Below are positions 54,467-62,542 of a stretch of DNA of 64,000 nucleotides, piece after piece. Made by a program: the position numbers and the translations under genes. The stretch's first letter is position 1. Each line of letters begins with the position of its first letter. This stretch comes from Pseudomonas eucalypticola. GTDB lineage: Bacteria; Pseudomonadota; Gammaproteobacteria; Pseudomonadales; Pseudomonadaceae. The notes under the pieces are model-generated. The model worked only from the letters and a program-made list of their open reading frames with translations. It did no database searches and had not been told where the DNA came from. The DNA lies in assembly GCF_013374995.1 (NCBI RefSeq), contig NZ_CP056030.1:3008501-3072500 (forward strand). Direction: 5' to 3'.

Positions 54467-54705
54467 CGTGCAGCCTCCAGGCGTTCATCCATGCAGGTGG
54501 AAACGGTGTGCAGGTCGAAACCGCCGGCCTGTTCGGCGCGAATCAACCACTGCGCCAGTTCATTGTGGGGAAGGTGGGGGTGCAGTTCGGCCAACATGCC
54601 GATGCGCATCCAGTGCTCGGCCTGGGCGTTGATGGAGCGGCTGAGCGCGCCGGAGGCCACGCGCAGGTTTTCGTGCATCACATCGGAGATCTTGACGATA
54701 CCCAT
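54463..54705 (-). CDS. ParD-like antitoxin-type protein
   Basis: 80 residues: MGIVKISDVMHENLRVASGALSRSINAQAEHWMRIGMLAELHP, a ribbon-helix-helix-like segment with the SRSINAQAEHWMRIG signature of the ParD-like family. The family is named for its likeness to ParD antitoxins. No RelE/ParE-type toxin follows; the downstream gene is map, joined by an ATGA overlap. A 10-bp-arm inverted repeat touches its ribosome site and is a good autoregulatory operator. Confidence 0.85.
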   Translation of the reverse strand: MGIVKISDVMHENLRVASGALSRSINAQAEHWMRIGMLAELHPHLPHNELAQWLIRAEQAGGFDLHTVSTCMDERLEAAR

Positions 54706-54709
54706 GGGT

Positions 54710-54736
54710 GTTCCATATATGAAATGTATATGGAAC
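54710..54736. promoter_or_regulatory. Candidate operator of the parD-like/map operon
   Basis: GTTCCATATA, 7-bp spacer, TATATGGAAC: a perfect 10-bp inverted repeat starting 5 bp upstream of the ParD-like ATG and overlapping its GGAA ribosome site. AT-rich in a G+C-rich context, as usual for ribbon-helix-helix operators. Confidence 0.65.
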
Positions 54737-54806
54737 GTATGTTAACGGTGTTTCGCGGTGGAAGGCAAATCCAACCGTGCGGCGCTGGCCGCGCCAGGCA
54801 TGGCCG

Positions 54807-55157
54807 CTAGCCCCCGGCGCGCGCTCGCGCCAAGGCAAACACCCCGTCCATGCGCCAGTGCTCATTCTGATGTGCGGGGTGGCCTGCCCATTCATTCCAG
54901 CCTGAGTCACGGCGGTACTGGCCCAGCAACCCGCTGGCGGCGATCTGCGTCGGGTCAGGGTGGTGCAGCTGTTCGGGGTCGGGATCGACGTACAGCGCGT
55001 CCTCGGGGCAGTACAGCTCGCACATGAAACACGTCTGGCAGGCGTAGGGGGCGCTGATCCGCGGTAGAGCGCCGGTAAAGGTCAGCACGTTGGTGGGGCA
55101 GACGCTGGCGCATTGGCCGCAGCCGCTGCAGCGGTCAGTGAAGATCAGTTCGAGCAT
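54807..55157 (-). CDS. 4Fe-4S dicluster ferredoxin-type protein (AprB/AsfB-like)
   Basis: 116 residues. Two 4Fe-4S motifs: CSGCGQCASVCP (about 10-21) and CQTCFMCELYCP (about 40-51), followed by a 55-residue tail (QYRRDSGWNEWAGHP) like those of AprB-type ferredoxins. The start codon overlaps the stop of the flavoprotein gene (TGATG), so they form a complex or electron-transfer pair. The P. putida arylsulfonate genes asfA/asfB are a reductase/ferredoxin pair of this kind. Confidence 0.88.
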   Translation of the reverse strand: MLELIFTDRCSGCGQCASVCPTNVLTFTGALPRISAPYACQTCFMCELYCPEDALYVDPDPEQLHHPDPTQIAASGLLGQYRRDSGWNEWAGHPAHQNEHWRMDGVFALARARAGG

Positions 55158-56731
55158 CAGGCGTGCGCCTCCAGCGCAGCAAGGGTGTCCAGGCGGGTCC
55201 AGGGTTGGTCGAGGCCGCCGGTTCGCAGGTGGCCGTCGAAGGCCGTGGATTGCGTGGGGGTGTCGCTGCGCTGGTGCATGCCACGGCTTTCGCGTCGCGC
55301 CGCCGCTGCGCCGTAGCACCAGCGCGCCGTGGCGGCCATGGCGACGATTTCCCGCGCACGCAGTGGGTTGTCTTCGGCGCCGGGCCCTTGCTGCACCTGG
55401 TCCCAGACATTGTCCAGCGCCCGCAATGAGCGTTCCAGTTGGCTGCCGCGACGGAACAGGTTGCGGTCCAGCGGATGAACTTCCGCCTGGATACGGGCGA
55501 GCAGGGCGCTGCTGTCCTGGCCGCGGCCGTGGCCCAGCCCCAGGCCATTGAAACCCTGCACCGGGCCGGGTGCGGGGACGGTAGCCAGGGCCAACCGGGC
55601 CGCGCCACGGCCCGCCCATTGCCCCGAAGACAAGGCCCAGGCGGAATTCTGCGCGCCGCCCCCGGAAGTAGCCCCCGCGATGAGCTCGCGGCTGGCGGCA
55701 TCACCGGCGACGAACAAACCGGGGATGCCGCTCTGGCAGTCCCGGTCCACCACCCGCACACCGCCCACGCCGCGAATGGTGCCCTCCGGATGCAGGGTGA
55801 CCTCGAACCGCTGGCGGTAGGGGTCGATACCCCGGCGGTCGAACGGCAACATCAGGTTGGGTTGGATGCTGGGCAGGCGTGCCCGCACATCGGCAGGCAC
55901 GTCACCCAACTGGCAGAAGACCGGCCCGCGCAGCAACGCACGGCCCAGCGCTTCGGTGAAGCCCGGCCCCTGGGGCAAGTCCAGGGCACGGCCGGCCGTA
56001 TCGGTGTAGTCGCCAAAACCGTAGACCATGGAACGGGTCATGGTGCTATGGGCGGCGGCGATGCAGTAGTAGTTGGAGAACTCCATGCCCGACAGTTCGG
56101 CGCCTGCTTCGACTGCCATCAGGTAGCCGTCGCCGGTATTGGTGTGGCAGCCCAGCAAGCGGGAAAGAAAGGCGCAGCCACCGGTGGCCAGCACCACGGC
56201 GCCGGCCCGTACTTGCCACTGCCCGCCAGCCTGGCGCCGCCAGCCACGAGCACCGGCCAGGCGCCCGTGGTCATCGCGCAACAGCTCCAGGGCGGGGCAG
56301 TGGTCCAGGATCGTCACCCCGCTGTCCAGCACCCGGCTGCGCAGCGCGCGCATGTATTCCGGGCCACGCAGGCCTCGGTACTGGGTCACGCCGTGGTCGT
56401 CGCGGGGAAAATCATAATAACCGGCCAGGCCGGGCAAGCTTGTCCAGGTGGTGTCGATGATGCGGGCCATCCAGTGCCTGTCTGCCAAGCCGAAGGCCGT
56501 GCCCAGGCGTTTGTCGATGGCCGCTTCGCGGGCGCCCGGCAACGGGGGTACCCACCAGTGCCCAGGGCCGGCCGTGGCGGTCACGCCACTGGTGCCGCAG
56601 TAGCCCTTGTCCACCAGCACGACGCGAGCGCCTTCGCGGGCAGCGCCGATAGCGGCCCAGGTGCCGGCCAGCCCGCCCCCGATGATCAGCACATCAGTGT
56701 TCAGCGCCAGGGCGGGGGTGGTTTTTCTCAC
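55157..56731 (-). CDS. FAD-dependent oxidoreductase, AprA/fumarate-reductase-like (AsfA-type)
   Basis: 524 residues of the succinate dehydrogenase/adenylylsulfate reductase flavoprotein class. FAD motif DVLIIGGGLAGTWAAIGAAREGARVVLVDKG, then SGVTATAGPGHWW. The C-terminal FAD-closing segment IPGLFVAGDAASRELIAGATSGGGAQNSAWALSSG is followed by a helical domain with LRAREIVAMAATARWCYGAAAARRESRGMHQRSDTP. With the adjacent ferredoxin it forms an AprAB-like reductase pair. Related pairs in Pseudomonas (asfAB) are needed for arylsulfonate sulfur use. Here the neighbours are not sulfonate-transport genes, so the substrate is open. Confidence 0.88.
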   Translation of the reverse strand: MRKTTPALALNTDVLIIGGGLAGTWAAIGAAREGARVVLVDKGYCGTSGVTATAGPGHWWVPPLPGAREAAIDKRLGTAFGLADRHWMARIIDTTWTSLPGLAGYYDFPRDDHGVTQYRGLRGPEYMRALRSRVLDSGVTILDHCPALELLRDDHGRLAGARGWRRQAGGQWQVRAGAVVLATGGCAFLSRLLGCHTNTGDGYLMAVEAGAELSGMEFSNYYCIAAAHSTMTRSMVYGFGDYTDTAGRALDLPQGPGFTEALGRALLRGPVFCQLGDVPADVRARLPSIQPNLMLPFDRRGIDPYRQRFEVTLHPEGTIRGVGGVRVVDRDCQSGIPGLFVAGDAASRELIAGATSGGGAQNSAWALSSGQWAGRGAARLALATVPAPGPVQGFNGLGLGHGRGQDSSALLARIQAEVHPLDRNLFRRGSQLERSLRALDNVWDQVQQGPGAEDNPLRAREIVAMAATARWCYGAAAARRESRGMHQRSDTPTQSTAFDGHLRTGGLDQPWTRLDTLAALEAHA

Positions 56732-56806
56732 GGTGGGTTTCCTTTTTCCCGATGGGGTGGGCGCACGCTATAGCGTCAAGGGCGGGTAAGGGAAATGTCG
56801 GTTAGT

Positions 56807-56827
56807 TATATGAATATATTGCATATA
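56807..56827. promoter_or_regulatory. AT-rich inverted repeat upstream of the flavoprotein gene
   Basis: TATATG, nine bases, CATATA, inside an AT-rich block of the 257-bp gap between the divergent flavoprotein and aldo/keto reductase genes. It may be a promoter or an operator; no regulator is identified. Confidence 0.3.
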
Positions 56828-56988
56828 TTTAGGTAAATATAATTCCTTTTGGTTTGGTAAAGCTGATGGCGGCCGCGGGTGCACGCTCCTCGGGAATGAA
56901 ACTCTACCGGCGGGCCAGGGTCAGTTTTTGCGTAGCGCACTGAAACCGGTTCCAGTTTCGATCCACTCTGCCGTCAAGGAGACTTGCC

Positions 56989-57831
56989 ATGCTTTCCCCT
57001 GTTCCCTCCATTACCCTCAACGATGGCCATACTCTGCCGGCCGTGGGCTTCGGCACCTACCGCCTCAATGGCAGGGAAGGCGTCGAGGCCATCGTCAACG
57101 CCACCGCCAGCGGTTACCGGCTGCTCGACGGCGCGGTGAATTATGAGAACGAAGGTGCCGTCGGTGAAGCCGTGCGCCGCAGCGGGGTGGCCCGCCAGGA
57201 CCTGCGTATCGCCTCCAAGTTGCCCGGCCGCCACCACGCCTACGAAGAGGCGCTGGTGTGTATCGAGGAGTCACTGTTCCGCACTCGCCTGGACTACTTC
57301 GACCTGTACCTGGTGCACTGGCCCAACCCCAGCAAGGATCTGTACGTGGACGCCTGGCGAGCGTTGATCGAGGCCCAGCGGCGCGGTCAGGTGAAGTCCA
57401 TCGGGGTGTGCAATTTCCTGCCCGAGCATCTGCAGCGCATCATCGACGCCACCGGCGTCAAGCCGGCTGTCAACCAGATCGAACTGCATCCCTATTTTCC
57501 CCAGCATGAGCAGTTGGCCTGGCACCGTGAGCACGGCATCGCCACCCAGTCCTGGAGCCCCCTGGGGCGCGCCAACCATTTGCTCAAGGACCCGGCGCTG
57601 CAGGGTATCGCCCAGCGGTTGGGCAAAACCCTGGTGCAGGTGATTCTGCGCTGGCATCACCAAATGGGCACCATCGCTTTGCCCAAGGCGGCGTCAGTGC
57701 AGCGCCAGCGCGAGAACCTGGCCATTTTCGATTTCGAGCTCAGTGCCGAGGACATGGCGCTCATCGCCACCTTGGCGACGCCCGACGGGCGTACGTTCGA
57801 CCAGGACCCGGCGCACTACGAAGAGTACTGA
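56989..57831 (+). CDS. Aldo/keto reductase
   Basis: 280 residues with the AKR barrel. Opening ITLNDGHTLPAVGFGTYRL; the catalytic tetrad appears as D and Y in YRLLDGAVNYENE, K in IASKLPG and H in LYLVHWPNP. NADPH contacts are in SIGVCNF and ALPKAASVQRQRENL. Relatives of this size are 2,5-diketogluconate reductase-like enzymes that reduce aldehydes and ketones. The ATG follows AAGGAGA. It is followed by the convergent LysR gene. Confidence 0.92.
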   Translation: MLSPVPSITLNDGHTLPAVGFGTYRLNGREGVEAIVNATASGYRLLDGAVNYENEGAVGEAVRRSGVARQDLRIASKLPGRHHAYEEALVCIEESLFRTRLDYFDLYLVHWPNPSKDLYVDAWRALIEAQRRGQVKSIGVCNFLPEHLQRIIDATGVKPAVNQIELHPYFPQHEQLAWHREHGIATQSWSPLGRANHLLKDPALQGIAQRLGKTLVQVILRWHHQMGTIALPKAASVQRQRENLAIFDFELSAEDMALIATLATPDGRTFDQDPAHYEEY

Positions 57832-57862
57832 CCGGCCCTGGATGGCCGGTGTCACGAAGTCA

Positions 57863-58762
57863 TCAGGGGGCCGTGAGGCTGCGCTTGATCCAGTTGTACA
57901 GGTTCAGCCCATCGGCGGACAGCTCGGTGGCTGAACGCCGGCACAGGAAATACGCCCGCCCATCATCGATCTGCAGCGGCGACAAGCGCACCAGTTCGCC
58001 GCTGGCCACCAGGGGCGCCACCAGGGGTGGGCGCAGCAGCGCGCAGCCCAGGCCGGTCAGGGTGGCAGTCAGTGCCAGTTGGCCATCCTCGAACAGCAGC
58101 CCATTGAGGGCCGCCGCGTGTTTGACCTCGGCGGCCTGGAGCCACTGCGCCCAGGTGCCGCGCTCTTCATCATGCAGCAATGGCAGGTCGGCCAGCGCGT
58201 GGTCGCCCTCGAACGGCCCATGCTCGGCGCTGAAGGCGCGGCTGCAGTAAGGGCTCACCGCACCGCTGAGCAGCAGTTCACTGTGGTAGCCCGGCCAGTG
58301 CCCGGTACCGAAGCGTATCGACAAGTCTGCCGCGTCACTGGGATAGCTGCGGTGGTTGGCGTAGGTGACGTTGATGTCCAGCCCCGGGTTTTCCTGCAGG
58401 AAGCTGCCCAGCCGGGGAATGAACAGGTTGAAACCGAACATGGGGATCAGGCTGATGGTGACCTGGCGCGTGGCGGACTTTTCCAGCACATGCTCGGTGG
58501 CACTGCGCAGCACCGCAAACGCGGAGCGAATGGCGCGGTAATACTCGCGGCCTTCTTCGGTGAGCACCAGGTTGCGGCCCTGGCGCAAGGTCAGTGGCTG
58601 CTGCAGGAAGGTTTCCAGCAGGCGCAGCTGGTGGCTGACCGCGGAAGCGGAGATCCCCAGTTCCCTGGCAGCGGCGTTGACGCCGCCATGCCGGGCGAAG
58701 GCTTCGAAAGTGCGCACGGCACGCAGGGGAGGGTCATTGGGTAACTGTTCTAAATTATTCAT
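57863..58762 (-). CDS. LysR family transcriptional regulator (GcvA-like)
   Basis: 299 residues. N-terminal HTH: LRAVRTFEAFARHGGVNAAARELGISASAVSHQLRLLETFLQQPL (split over the winged helix). The effector domain is of the GcvA/AmpR kind (DLSIRFGTGHWPGYHSELLL). It is divergent from the LivH-type permease gene with a 174-bp gap holding a T-N11-A LysR box, so it probably controls the ABC transporter and the ATC-hydrolase gene. Confidence 0.92.
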   Translation of the reverse strand: MNNLEQLPNDPPLRAVRTFEAFARHGGVNAAARELGISASAVSHQLRLLETFLQQPLTLRQGRNLVLTEEGREYYRAIRSAFAVLRSATEHVLEKSATRQVTISLIPMFGFNLFIPRLGSFLQENPGLDINVTYANHRSYPSDAADLSIRFGTGHWPGYHSELLLSGAVSPYCSRAFSAEHGPFEGDHALADLPLLHDEERGTWAQWLQAAEVKHAAALNGLLFEDGQLALTATLTGLGCALLRPPLVAPLVASGELVRLSPLQIDDGRAYFLCRRSATELSADGLNLYNWIKRSLTAP

Positions 58763-58810
58763 GTATTGAATTTAGCATGAGTGTAATGGCGACTAAAACC
58801 CCTGTTTTTA

Positions 58811-58823
58811 TTCAATTGTTGAA
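58811..58823. promoter_or_regulatory. LysR-type T-N11-A box
   Basis: TTCAATTGTTGAA: inverted repeat TTCAA/TTGAA with T-N11-A geometry, midway between the divergent lysR and livH-like genes. Confidence 0.5.
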
Positions 58824-58936
58824 GTTCAAGTGGGCGATTTTCGATTGGAATAAGCATATAAACTTCTGATAGTTGATAAAAACAGAATAGATAATTACCG
58901 TGCCGCCTTCTCGCTTCTCGGAATTGATCGATTCAC

Positions 58937-59878
58937 ATGGATACTTTTATCCAGCAGGTGCTCAACGGGCTCCTGCTCGGCAGTCTTTACGCGCTGATCG
59001 CCCTGGGCTACACCATGGTCTACGGCATCTTGCGCATCATCAACTTTGCCCATGGCGACCTGCTGATGGTGGGCGCGCTCGTGGGCCTGTCGGTGCTGCA
59101 TGGGGTGCAGGCTGCGTTCCCGCACTGCCCAGGGACATTGATGCTGTTGGCGGCGACCCTGATGGCCATGGCCGCCTGCGCCTTGTTGGCCATGCTGATC
59201 GAGCGCGTGGCCTACCGCCGGCTGCGCAACGCGCCGCGCCTGGCGCCGCTGATCAGTGGCATCGGCGTGTCCTTGCTGTTGCAGACCGTGGCCATGCTGG
59301 TGTGGTCGCGCAACCCACTGATGTTTGCCCAACTGTTGCCCCTGGACCCGATCCAGGTCACGCCGGGGCCCACGGGCGCCATCACCAATGGCACGGCCCT
59401 GACCACCATCGCCGTGGCGTTGCTGGTGATGGCCGGCCTGTGGTTGCTGGTGGAGCACACCCGGCTGGGCCGTGCCATGCGCGCCGTGGCCGAAAACCCC
59501 CAGGTCGCTAGCCTGATGGGCATCAACCCCAACCGGGTCATCGTGCTGACGTTCGCCATCGGCGGGGCGCTGGCGGCGTTGGCCGGCATCATGATGGCCA
59601 GCAACTACGGCAGCGCCAATTTCTACATGGGGTTCCTGCCGGGCATCAAAGCCTTCACCGCCGCGGTGCTGGGCGGTATCGGCAACCTGCGTGGCGCGAT
59701 GCTGGGCGGCATTCTGCTGGGGCTGATCGAAGCCCTTGGCACCGGTTACCTGGGCCAAGCCACCGGCGGTGTATTGGGCAGCAACTACCAGGACGTGTTC
59801 GCCTTCGTGGTGTTGATCGCGGTGCTGGTGCTTCGGCCTTCGGGCCTTCTCGGTGAACGCCTGGCGAGTCGCGCATGA
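58937..59878 (+). CDS. Branched-chain-amino-acid-type ABC transporter permease (LivH family)
   Basis: 313 residues, eight or so membrane segments. The LivH opening is FIQQVLNGLLLGSLYALIALGYTMVYGILRIINFAHGDLLMVGA, and the EAA-like loop is MRAVAENPQVASLMGINPNRVIVLTFAIGGALAALAGIM. The end is typical (IAVLVLRPSGLLGERLASRA). First gene of the LivHMGF-type operon; its stop overlaps the LivM-type start (ATGA). The ribosome site is weak. Confidence 0.93.
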   Translation: MDTFIQQVLNGLLLGSLYALIALGYTMVYGILRIINFAHGDLLMVGALVGLSVLHGVQAAFPHCPGTLMLLAATLMAMAACALLAMLIERVAYRRLRNAPRLAPLISGIGVSLLLQTVAMLVWSRNPLMFAQLLPLDPIQVTPGPTGAITNGTALTTIAVALLVMAGLWLLVEHTRLGRAMRAVAENPQVASLMGINPNRVIVLTFAIGGALAALAGIMMASNYGSANFYMGFLPGIKAFTAAVLGGIGNLRGAMLGGILLGLIEALGTGYLGQATGGVLGSNYQDVFAFVVLIAVLVLRPSGLLGERLASRA

Positions 59879-60972
59879 ATCTTTCAACGACATTGACCCT
59901 GCCACGGGCCAAGGCCCGCCTGGGGGTGCTGCTGTTTGCCCTGGCGATTGTGCTGGCGCCCTGGCTGTTGGGCCATGCGGGCGGCAACGCCTGGGTACGG
60001 ACCCTGGATTTTGCCTTGCTGTACCTGATGCTGGCGCTGGGCTTGAACATCGTGGTGGGTTACGCGGGGCTGCTGGACATGGGCTTCATCGCGTTCTACG
60101 CCGTGGGCGCCTACCTCACCGCACTGCTGGCGTCGCCGCACCTGACCAGCCAGTTCGCCGTGCTGGCGGCCTGGTTTCCCCAGGGCCTGCATGTCAGCGT
60201 GTGGCTGATCGTTCCCCTCGCAGCCCTGCTGGCGGCCGGTTTCGGGGCGCTGCTGGGAGCGCCGACCCTACGCTTGCGCGGTGACTACCTGGCCATCGTC
60301 ACCCTGGGCTTTGGTGAAATCATCCGCATCTTCATGCGCAACCTGGACCGGCCGCTGAACATCACCAATGGCCCCAAAGGCATCGCCTCGGTGGACCCGG
60401 TCAGCCTGTTCGGCGTCAACCTGGCACGCACCCAGGACCTGTTCGGCCTGCGCGTGCCCTCGGTGTATCTCTATTACTACCTGTTTGCAGCATTGGCCCT
60501 GTTGATCGTGTTCGTCTGCGTGCGCCTGGAACACTCGCGCATCGGTCGCGCCTGGGTGGCGGTGCGCGAGGACGAACAGGCCGCGAGCGCCATGGGGCTG
60601 GATACCCGGCGGCTGAAGCTGCTGGCCTTCGCCATGGGCGCGGCTTTTGGCGGTGTCAGCGGGGCGATGTTCGCTTCCTTCCAGGGCTTTGTCTCGCCGG
60701 AATCATTTAGCCTCAACGAGTCCATCGTGGTGCTGGCCATGGTGGTGCTCGGCGGCATGGGGCACATTCCCGGTGTCATCCTCGGCTGCCTGTTGCTGGC
60801 CGCCTTGCCGGAACTGCTGCGCGCCAGCCTTGGCCCGTTGCAGCAAAGCGTCTTCGGCCAGGTGCTGGTGGACCCGGAAATCATCCGGCAATTGATCTAC
60901 GGCCTGGCGCTGATCCTGGCGATGCTCTATCGCCCGGCGGGCCTGTGGCCGGCTTCCCGAGGTGGCCAATGA
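59875..60972 (+). CDS. Branched-chain-amino-acid-type ABC transporter permease (LivM family)
   Basis: 365 residues. Motifs include LDFALLYLMLALGLNIVVGYAGLLDMGFIAFYAVGAYLTALLAS and GDYLAIVTLGFGEIIRIFMRNLDRPLNITNGPKGI. Also present are AWVAVREDEQAASAMGLDTRRLKLLAFAMGAAFGGVSGAMFA and MVVLGGMGHIPGVILG, all LivM hallmarks. Translationally coupled on both sides by ATGA overlaps. Confidence 0.94.
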   Translation: MNLSTTLTLPRAKARLGVLLFALAIVLAPWLLGHAGGNAWVRTLDFALLYLMLALGLNIVVGYAGLLDMGFIAFYAVGAYLTALLASPHLTSQFAVLAAWFPQGLHVSVWLIVPLAALLAAGFGALLGAPTLRLRGDYLAIVTLGFGEIIRIFMRNLDRPLNITNGPKGIASVDPVSLFGVNLARTQDLFGLRVPSVYLYYYLFAALALLIVFVCVRLEHSRIGRAWVAVREDEQAASAMGLDTRRLKLLAFAMGAAFGGVSGAMFASFQGFVSPESFSLNESIVVLAMVVLGGMGHIPGVILGCLLLAALPELLRASLGPLQQSVFGQVLVDPEIIRQLIYGLALILAMLYRPAGLWPASRGGQ

Positions 60973-61742
60973 GCACTCCCCTGTTGCAGATCGACCAGGT
61001 GCGCAAGCAGTTCGGTGGGGTCGCCGCGCTCAATGGCGTGAGCCTGACCATTGCCCCCGGGCATGTCCACGGCCTGATTGGCCCCAACGGCGCTGGCAAG
61101 ACCACCTTTTTCAACGTGATGACCGGGCTGTACACCGCTGACAGCGGCCGGTTCATGCTCGACGGCCAGCCCTACGCGCCCACGGCGGTGCACAAAGTGG
61201 CCCAGGCCGGCATTGCCCGTACGTTCCAGAACATCCGCCTGTTCAATTCGATGACAGTGCTGGAGAACGTCATGGTCGGCCGCCATGTGCGCACTCGCAA
61301 CGGCGTGTGGGCGGCCCTGAGCCGCCACCGCCGGGCCCGGGAGGAGGAGCGCGAGACCGAAGCCATGGCCCGCCACCTGCTGGACTATGTCGGTATTGGC
61401 CAGTGGGCCGACAGCCGTGCCGATGCGTTGTCCTACGGCCACCAGCGGCGCCTGGAAATTGCCCGGGCGCTGGCCACCGAGCCGCGCTTGCTGGCCCTGG
61501 ATGAACCGGCTGCCGGCATGAATGCCACCGAGAAGCAGCAACTGCGCGGGCTCCTGGAGAAGATCCGTGACGATGGCCGCACGGTGCTGTTGATCGAGCA
61601 TGACGTGAAGTTGGTGATGGGCGTGTGCGACCGTATCAGCGTGCTCGACTACGGCACCCTGATCGCCGAAGGCACGCCCCAGGACGTGCGCCGCCATCCC
61701 GCCGTGATAAAGGCTTACCTGGGGGGCGCTGCCCATGTCTGA
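60969..61742 (+). CDS. ABC transporter ATP-binding protein (LivG family)
   Basis: 257 residues. Walker A GPNGAGKTTFF, signature LSYGHQRRLEIARAL, Walker B LLALDEPAAGMN, switch IEHDVKLVMG. The C-terminal extension with IAEGTPQDVRRHPAVIKAYLG is that of LivG. Start at MSTPLLQID overlaps the previous stop (ATGA). Confidence 0.94.
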   Translation: MSTPLLQIDQVRKQFGGVAALNGVSLTIAPGHVHGLIGPNGAGKTTFFNVMTGLYTADSGRFMLDGQPYAPTAVHKVAQAGIARTFQNIRLFNSMTVLENVMVGRHVRTRNGVWAALSRHRRAREEERETEAMARHLLDYVGIGQWADSRADALSYGHQRRLEIARALATEPRLLALDEPAAGMNATEKQQLRGLLEKIRDDGRTVLLIEHDVKLVMGVCDRISVLDYGTLIAEGTPQDVRRHPAVIKAYLGGAAHV

Positions 61743-62451
61743 AGCACTGTTGCACATCAAGGGGCTGAAGGTGCGCTACGGCGCCATCGAAGCGGTGAAG
61801 GGCATCGACCTGCAGGTGCAGGCCGGGGAGCGCGTGACCCTGATCGGCGCAAACGGCGCTGGCAAGACGTCCACCCTCAAGGCCCTGGCAGGCTTGCTGC
61901 CAGCGGCAGCGGGGGAGATCCGCTTCGGCGGGCGCTCGATCGCCGGCGCGGCCGCCCACCGGCTGCCGGGGCAGGGCATGGCCCTGGTGCCGGAGGGGCG
62001 GGGTATTTTCACCCGCATGAGCGTGCTGGAGAACCTGCAAGCCGGCGCTTACCTGCGCCGCGACCGTGAACAGGTGGCCAGTGAAATGGACGGCCTGTTC
62101 GACCACTTTCCGCGCCTGCGCGAGCGCCTGGCACAGCCGGCAGGCCTGTTGTCCGGCGGTGAACAGCAGATGCTGGCGCTGGCCCGTGCGCTGCTGTCCA
62201 GGCCGCGCCTGCTGGTGCTCGATGAACCGTCCATGGGCCTGGCGCCGTTGATGGTGGAGAAGATATTCGAGGTGATCGACCGCGTCTGCCAGGCCGGCAT
62301 GACCCTGCTGCTGGTAGAGCAGAACGCCCGGCTGGCCTTGCAGGTCACCGACCGCGCTTACGTGATGGACAGTGGCCGCATCACCCTCAGCGGGCCGTCT
62401 GCGCAGTTGCTGGACGATGCGCAGATTCGCGCGGCGTACCTGGGTGAATGA
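61735..62451 (+). CDS. ABC transporter ATP-binding protein (LivF family)
   Basis: 238 residues. Walker A GANGAGKTSTLKAL, signature LSGGEQQMLALARAL, Walker B LLVLDEPSMGLAP, and the LivF ALVPEGRGIFTRMSVLENLQAG. Overlaps the previous gene by 8 bp, so coupled. Completes the ATPase pair. Confidence 0.94.
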   Translation: MSEALLHIKGLKVRYGAIEAVKGIDLQVQAGERVTLIGANGAGKTSTLKALAGLLPAAAGEIRFGGRSIAGAAAHRLPGQGMALVPEGRGIFTRMSVLENLQAGAYLRRDREQVASEMDGLFDHFPRLRERLAQPAGLLSGGEQQMLALARALLSRPRLLVLDEPSMGLAPLMVEKIFEVIDRVCQAGMTLLLVEQNARLALQVTDRAYVMDSGRITLSGPSAQLLDDAQIRAAYLGE

Positions 62452-62542
62452 AGTGATTTGAACCCCGACGCCACCGGACCGCCGGCGTGTTCCTCCTTGC
62501 AGTGTGGCTGGCAGCAGCCGCGATTTTTTACAGGAAATGACC

